This document shows, in pieces, positions 5,459-8,990 of a stretch of DNA of 8,990 nt. The position numbers and the translations under genes were made by a program. This DNA comes from Acidobacteriota bacterium (GTDB lineage Bacteria > Acidobacteriota > UBA6911 > RPQK01): NCBI GenBank assembly GCA_003819755.1, contig RPQK01000274.1, positions 1-8,990 on the forward strand, in the 5' to 3' direction. Below the pieces are notes generated by a model that was not told the DNA's origin, did not search any database, and saw only the letters and a list, made by a program, of their open reading frames with translations. The number at the start of each line of letters is the position of its first letter. Positions within the stretch are counted from its first letter, which is position 1.

Positions 5459-6601
5459 CTACAGCCCCATCAGCTGGGCGATCAAATTGCGCTGTATCTC
5501 GGACGTCCCGGAGAAAATGCGGCTTCCGAGAGCGTCCCGAAGTTCCCTTTCCATCTCGAGATCCGTCAAGTACCCGTAACCGCCGAACACCTGAACGGCG
5601 TCCAGGCAGGAGGCGACCCAGGACTCACTGATGTGAAGCTTGGCCATGGCCGCCTCGGCGAAAACCGATTTGCCCATGCTCTTGAGCCAGGCCACCCGGT
5701 AGAGCAGATTCCTGGCTGTTTCCAAACGCACGCGCATGTCGACCAGCTTGCTCGCAACCAGTTGGAATTTGCCGATCGGTTTTCCGAACTGGCGTCTCTG
5801 TTTGGCGTAATCGACGCAACGCTCGAGCACGCGCTCCATGGTCCCGACTGCGGTGGAAAGGATGAACGCTCGTTCGCATTCCATCGCGTGGGTGAAAATC
5901 GCCGCTCCGACACCCTCTTCGCCCAGCCGGTCGCCGGCGCTGACCTCACAATCCTCGAAAAACACCTCGCCGAGGGTTGAAGACCTCAGACCCATTTTCT
6001 CCTGCGGGTGGACGGTTACCCCCGCTGTTTTCTTCTCGAGGAGAAAGGCGGTCAGAGCCTGCCAGCCTTTTGACGGATCGAGAGACGCAACCACGAGCAT
6101 GAGATCGGCAAGCGGGCCGTTCGTTACGAAACTCTTCGAGCCATTCAACAGGTAAGAATCCCCTTTTCGAATGGCGGTCGTCTTGATGCTGAACGCATCC
6201 GAGCCCGCTTCGGGTTCAGCCATGGCCAGAGCCCCAATCCACTCCCCGGAGGCGAGGCGGGCCAGGTACTTCTCCTTCTGACTCTCGGTTCCGAAATTGA
6301 AGAGCGGCAACTCACAGGCCCAGATGTGGGCCCCGAGCGAGAAAAGCAGACCGTTGTCACGGCAGGCATAGCCGAGAGCCTCCAGGGCGACGACGGTGGT
6401 CAGGATGTCGGCTGCCGATCCGCCGTATTGCTCCGGCACGGGCAACCCCTGAATCCCGAACTGGCCGCACTCCCGCCACCCCTGCCTGTCGAACTCCTCC
6501 TTGCGGTCCAACTCGCGAACGGACCCGCCCAATCGTTCTCGTCCGAAACGGATCACCTCTTTGCGGTATTGTTCCTGCTCTGGGGTGAACGAGAAATCCA
6601 A
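5459..6601 (-). CDS. Acyl-CoA-dehydrogenase-like flavoprotein, predicted prolyl-carrier-protein dehydrogenase (PltE/AnaB-like)
   Basis: A 380-residue FAD enzyme with the full acyl-CoA dehydrogenase fold: N-terminal helices (1-120), the flavin/substrate loop AMAEPEAGSD (126-135), the beta domain with FVTNGPLAD (158-166), then the C-terminal helical domain with QRRQFGKPIGKFQ (268-280) and QVFGGYGY (337-344). In short/medium-chain enzymes the catalytic Glu sits in YEGT; here that place is S364 (IFSGTSEIQR). E243 in MECERAFIL matches the Glu position of isovaleryl-CoA dehydrogenase, also used by the anatoxin prolyl-ACP dehydrogenase as I recall it. Paired with an adenylation enzyme and carrier protein, it is expected to oxidise carrier-bound proline to a pyrroline or, by two desaturations and isomerisation, to pyrrole-2-carboxyl thioester. 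The start codon is TTG at 6601, supported by AAAGGAG six bases upstream and by the family-typical MDFSFTPEQ beginning. First gene of the operon; 7 bases separate it from the next. Confidence 0.9.
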   Translation of the reverse strand: MDFSFTPEQEQYRKEVIRFGRERLGGSVRELDRKEEFDRQGWRECGQFGIQGLPVPEQYGGSAADILTTVVALEALGYACRDNGLLFSLGAHIWACELPLFNFGTESQKEKYLARLASGEWIGALAMAEPEAGSDAFSIKTTAIRKGDSYLLNGSKSFVTNGPLADLMLVVASLDPSKGWQALTAFLLEKKTAGVTVHPQEKMGLRSSTLGEVFFEDCEVSAGDRLGEEGVGAAIFTHAMECERAFILSTAVGTMERVLERCVDYAKQRRQFGKPIGKFQLVASKLVDMRVRLETARNLLYRVAWLKSMGKSVFAEAAMAKLHISESWVASCLDAVQVFGGYGYLTDLEMERELRDALGSRIFSGTSEIQRNLIAQLMGL

Positions 6602-6607
6602 GTGATT

Positions 6608-6614
6608 CTCCTTT
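6608..6614 (-). promoter_or_regulatory. Shine-Dalgarno AAAGGAG deciding a TTG start
   Basis: On the minus strand AAAGGAG is followed by 6 bases and then TTG-GAT-TTC. No ATG or GTG lies at a suitable distance, and the next codons give the standard start of the dehydrogenase family. This fixes the operon's first start codon as TTG. Confidence 0.7.
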
Positions 6615-6731
6615 CCATCCCGCCAAAATCCGCGACGCCCCGCGGGTTTTCCGCGCGGTTCCGTGGGATGATCTTAACCGGTTTGCCGAACCGAGTCACC
6701 ATTCAAAACCGGGTCTCGCGTGTTGTGATCC

Positions 6732-6760
6732 TTGAACCGCCGCACCCCGGTCCATATAAT
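6732..6760 (+). promoter_or_regulatory. Sigma70-type promoter for the acyltransferase gene
   Basis: TTGAAC (6732-6737), a 17-base spacer and a consensus TATAAT (6755-6760). Transcription would begin near 6767, only about 3 bases before the proposed TTG start, so the mRNA would have almost no leader. The match was read by eye. It lies in the 168-base spacer shared with the divergent dehydrogenase operon, whose own promoter I could not place convincingly. Confidence 0.6.
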
Positions 6761-6769
6761 GAGGGCGTC

Positions 6770-7741
6770 TTGACCAGCAGGTACAAACGTCTTTCAGACT
6801 GGCTTTACTTTTTCGGTGTCACACCTGCGCTTGCTCTCCTTCCACGAAAACTGGGTTACGGGCTCATGCGCAGGCAGGGGCGACATGTCTGTCGCGTGAA
6901 CCGCGTTCACCGCGAAGAGACCAACCGGAATGTGAGTTTCGTGCTGGATGACGAACAGTGGTCAGCCCTGGCTAAAACGCGCGCGGCCTATAAGACGTTC
7001 GAGGTCATGGTCGCGGAGGACCTCGAGACGTTCTATTACCCTTTCTGGAATGAGAACAACATCTCCAAGTACTACACGTTCGAGGGGCTTGAGCAGATCG
7101 ACCGAGCCCGGCGGCTGAGGCGCGGCGCCCTGCTTTTCACCGGACATTTCGGCTCGGTCTGTTCCGCGCTGGTGGCGATGTCCCTGCGCGGGTACACTCT
7201 GAACCACCTGTCCCGAGACTCCACAGAGGCCGGTTTCCACCCGGCTTTCCGCGCTTACGCCCGGCTGAAACTCGCCTGGATGCGGAGGAAAACCGGGCGA
7301 GACATGCTTTTCATCAACGCCGACCAGGGCGCCTATACCCAGGTGTCGTCGGCCTCGGCGATCATGGAAGCCTACCGTCTGCTTTCCCAGAACGAGATCG
7401 TCTCCATGGCTATCGACGTTCCGCCGCAGATGGTTAAAAGCACGGTGCGCGTGGAATTCCTGGGACGGGAGTGCCTTTTCCGCACCGGGGTCATCAACCT
7501 CGCCCATCAGTCAAAGGCCCCGGTCATTCCCTTCTTCGTCCTGCGGGACGAAAATGAAATGTGGCGCCAGAAAATCATCGTGCAAGAGCCGGTTCAGATG
7601 TCGGGGAACGTGCAGTTGGACCTGCAGCGTTGTGTCGACCGGCTGGGCAACATGATCCGGGAACACCCGGAGCAATGGTACGCCTGGGATTCCCTGAGCC
7701 ACTTCTGGGACGCCTCGGCGCTTAGCAAGTCCGCAGCGTAG
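6770..7741 (+). CDS. LpxL/HtrB-like lipid A-type acyltransferase with an altered catalytic box
   Basis: About 323 residues, the usual length of the lysophospholipid/lipid A acyltransferase family (LpxL, LpxM, HtrB), membrane-associated enzymes that move an acyl group from acyl-carrier protein to a glycolipid. Family signs are a hydrophobic/basic N-terminus (WLYFFGVTPALALLP, 11-25), GALLFTGHFGS (119-129), IDVPPQ (215-220), APVIPFFVLRD (250-260) and HPEQWYAW (299-306). The catalytic H-x4-D/E box reads H126-F-G-S-V-C131, so the acid is replaced by Cys. Activity may therefore be changed or rely on another residue. The frame is open far upstream, but that part is antisense to the dehydrogenase gene. 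I chose TTG 6770 because the family N-terminus begins there and a consensus -10 ends 9 bases before; GAGGG (6761-6765) could serve as a weak ribosome site. It is divergent from the carrier-protein operon, which makes a carrier-bound acyl donor plausible. Confidence 0.82.
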   Translation: MTSRYKRLSDWLYFFGVTPALALLPRKLGYGLMRRQGRHVCRVNRVHREETNRNVSFVLDDEQWSALAKTRAAYKTFEVMVAEDLETFYYPFWNENNISKYYTFEGLEQIDRARRLRRGALLFTGHFGSVCSALVAMSLRGYTLNHLSRDSTEAGFHPAFRAYARLKLAWMRRKTGRDMLFINADQGAYTQVSSASAIMEAYRLLSQNEIVSMAIDVPPQMVKSTVRVEFLGRECLFRTGVINLAHQSKAPVIPFFVLRDENEMWRQKIIVQEPVQMSGNVQLDLQRCVDRLGNMIREHPEQWYAWDSLSHFWDASALSKSAA

Positions 7742-7758
7742 TCCCGAACCGCAATTAG

Positions 7759-7834
7759 AAGGACCTCAAGGACCTCAAGGACCCCAAGGGAGCTCCTTTT
7801 GGTCCTTGAGGTCCTTGAGGTCCTTGAGGTCCTT
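7759..7834. terminator. Long hairpin of 9-bp repeats between convergent genes
   Basis: The left side carries nearly three tandem units AAGGACCTC (7759-7783). The right side carries four units of the complementary type (7801-7834). The 25-base arms 7759-7783 and 7801-7825 pair perfectly. Adding AAGG/CCTT (7786-7789 with 7795-7798) across a 2-bp mismatch gives a 31-bp stem closed by the 5-nt loop GAGCT. It lies 17 bases after the acyltransferase stop and 13 bases after the end of the convergent radical SAM gene, so transcripts from both sides meet it. A TTTT follows the repeat on the plus strand. A bidirectional terminator or RNA-end stabiliser is the likely effect; an expanded simple repeat is the likely origin. 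Confidence 0.7.
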
Positions 7835-7847
7835 TTCGGGCTTGCGG

Positions 7848-8852
7848 CTATTTCCCGTAAAGCAAATAGCAGGTCCGGCAGGCTGTCGGAAACTGCTCGG
7901 TCGCAAAACCCTCCCGAAATTCTTGATAAGCCGGGGTTTGCCAGATTGTCTCAAGGCCTTCAGTCCGAATATCCCCCAACACGAGCGACGCCGCCGGGAA
8001 GAACTGCCCCTCGAAGAAGCGGCTGACGTGGTGACCGAAATGGCAGCAGGGAGAAACCTTCCCCTCGTAGGAGAAATAGACCGACTGAAGCGGCGTGGCC
8101 AGACAATGACGGCCGCGCATCTGGGTAGTGAGGGGATACTCCGAATGCATCATGACCTTGACGCCGGCCGCCGGTGCCTCCCGAAAGAGTCTCTGTATTT
8201 CCGATTCAACCTTCTCCAGATATCCCGACTTGCGGTTGACCGGAGCTAACCTGTACTTCAATAGACTTCGATCCCAATCAGACGCGTTGGAGAGCGCGTT
8301 TACGTGCTTGAGGTGCAGCACGCGGCTGCCCACCGAGCACATCCAGGGGAGAATCAGGTGAAGCTCGTCGGTGTTGGTCTGCTGGAGCGTGTACGCGATC
8401 GCCAACTCCAGTCGGCTGTTTTCCCCGGCGATCAGCTGCGACAGCCGGGTCAGGTTGGCTTCGACCTTGGTAAAATCCGAACCCCGGCGAATCGAGTTGT
8501 AGGTCTCCGGTCTCACCCCATCCACCGAAACGGCGAGACGATCCAGTCCGGATTGCAGCAGCAGGCCCGAGTTTCTTGCATTAAGCGCGGTCCCGTTGGA
8601 CGTCATGCTCGTCAGGCAGCCTCTGGATTTCGCCGCCCGGATCATCTCAAAGATGCGCGGGTGCAGCAGCGGCTCGCCCCAGCCCGTAAAATCAACGGTG
8701 TGGGCGAAAGGCATGAACTCGCAAATGCGGTCATATGTCTCGACCGCCATATTGAGCTGAGGGTCTTCACTCGAGAAACGGGGACACATTTCACACGCGA
8801 GATTGCAACGAAAGGTCGGCTCCAGGTTGTACGACAAACTTCTTGGGAGCAT
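7848..8852 (-). CDS. Radical SAM protein with SPASM-type C-terminal domain
   Basis: A 334-residue radical SAM enzyme. The [4Fe-4S]-binding CxxxCxxC is C16-NLA-C20-EM-C23, near the N-terminus as in SPASM-type enzymes such as PqqE and MoaA. GWGEPLLHP (57-65) is the SAM-contacting GGEP-like motif, and SVDG (109-112) follows in the barrel. The C-terminal quarter has a Cys set, C250, C269-C270, C325 and C328 (CRTC), expected to bind one auxiliary Fe-S cluster. The reaction cannot be read from the sequence; SPASM enzymes modify peptides or small molecules, and close relatives of this layout often sit in surface-polysaccharide loci. No small peptide substrate gene is evident beside it. It runs toward the acyltransferase and ends just past the repeat hairpin. 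ATG 8852 has no Shine-Dalgarno, but a TATAAT lies 8 bases upstream, implying a leaderless message. Confidence 0.88.
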   Translation of the reverse strand: MLPRSLSYNLEPTFRCNLACEMCPRFSSEDPQLNMAVETYDRICEFMPFAHTVDFTGWGEPLLHPRIFEMIRAAKSRGCLTSMTSNGTALNARNSGLLLQSGLDRLAVSVDGVRPETYNSIRRGSDFTKVEANLTRLSQLIAGENSRLELAIAYTLQQTNTDELHLILPWMCSVGSRVLHLKHVNALSNASDWDRSLLKYRLAPVNRKSGYLEKVESEIQRLFREAPAAGVKVMMHSEYPLTTQMRGRHCLATPLQSVYFSYEGKVSPCCHFGHHVSRFFEGQFFPAASLVLGDIRTEGLETIWQTPAYQEFREGFATEQFPTACRTCYLLYGK

Positions 8853-8860
8853 GCCGGGAC

Positions 8861-8866
8861 ATTATA
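8861..8866 (-). promoter_or_regulatory. -10 element (TATAAT) of the radical SAM gene
   Basis: A consensus TATAAT on the minus strand ending 8 bases before the ATG. Initiation at the usual distance would fall within a few bases of the start codon. No -35 match is found at 16-18 bases: that place is occupied by the start of the G-rich repeat array, read as CCCC-runs on this strand. Confidence 0.5.
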
Positions 8867-8871
8867 CAGGG

Positions 8872-8990
8872 ACGGAGGGGTGAAGGGGGAAAGGCAGGGG
8901 CGAAGGGGCGAAGGGGAAAAAGCAGGGGCAAAGGGGCAAAGGGGCAGAGGGGCAAAGGGGCGAAGGGGAAAAAGCAGGGGCAAAGGGGCA
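8872..8990. repeat. G-rich tandem array of 8-bp CAAAGGGG-type units
   Basis: From about 8872 to the window's end the plus strand is a purine-rich array of CAAAGGGG, CGAAGGGG and CAGAGGGG units. A 34-bp segment occurs twice without mismatch (8905-8938 and 8957-8990), giving a 52-bp higher-order period. More than ten GGG/GGGG runs with short gaps make the plus strand strongly prone to G-quadruplex folding. The array abuts the radical SAM promoter and is cut by the window edge. It encodes nothing recognisable. Confidence 0.85.

Noticed and set aside
6326..6769. Upstream extension of the acyltransferase frame
   Set aside because: Most of it is antisense to the start of the dehydrogenase gene and it would cross the TATAAT promoter. 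The family N-terminus begins at about 6770.
8872..8990. Possible CRISPR array
   Set aside because: The units are 8 bp with no unique spacers; it is a simple low-complexity tandem repeat.

Overview
The window is GC-rich bacterial DNA with fully used, mostly tightly packed genes. Nothing in it fixes the taxon. Short-period intergenic repeats (8-9 bp units), hairpin-rich spacers carrying a shared GCACTCC core, a PilZ-AraC fusion and a surface-type acyltransferase suggest an environmental bacterium, perhaps from the PVC/Verrucomicrobiota side. That is a low-confidence guess made without a marker gene.

Layout from left to right. Positions 1-288 are a hairpin-rich spacer. An extended-SDR nucleotide-sugar epimerase/dehydratase follows (289-1257, +). 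Directly behind its stop lies an antisense remnant of msrB (1257-1424). A 470-base spacer then holds a chain of stem-loops, including a 98-bp element with 19-bp inverted ends (1639-1736). Next are two paralogous AraC-type regulators facing away from each other: a minimal one that is only a DNA-binding domain (1893-2276, -) and one with an N-terminal PilZ domain (2791-3534, +). The spacer between them holds two diverged copies of one leader sequence with a conserved 22-bp site.

The core is a three-gene minus-strand operon: acyl-CoA-dehydrogenase-like flavoprotein (5459-6601), stand-alone adenylation enzyme (3865-5451) and carrier protein (3605-3868). The genes are coupled by a 7-nt gap and an ATGA overlap. 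Reading the adenylation pocket by motif alignment gives D-L-F-Y-L-A-L-V-C-K, the type I associate with free-standing proline-activating enzymes. The dehydrogenase lacks the usual C-terminal catalytic Glu but keeps a Glu at the isovaleryl-CoA-dehydrogenase/prolyl-carrier-protein-dehydrogenase position. Together this is the PltF/PltL/PltE (or AnaC/AnaD/AnaB) logic: proline is loaded on a carrier protein and oxidised to a pyrroline or pyrrole-2-carboxyl thioester.

Divergent from the operon is an LpxL/HtrB-like acyltransferase (6770-7741, +), a class that normally uses acyl-carrier-protein donors. It is a candidate consumer of the aromatic acyl-carrier protein, but its HX4D/E box reads H-F-G-S-V-C. 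It converges on a SPASM-type radical SAM protein (7848-8852, -) across a 31-bp-stem hairpin built from 9-bp repeats. The window ends in an 8-bp-unit GGGG array immediately upstream of the radical SAM gene. No polyketide synthase, halogenase or transporter is visible. With an epimerase and a lipid-A-type acyltransferase nearby, the simplest reading is a pathway that makes an unusual acyl group for a surface glycan or lipid, possibly under c-di-GMP-linked control. That whole-locus role is inference.
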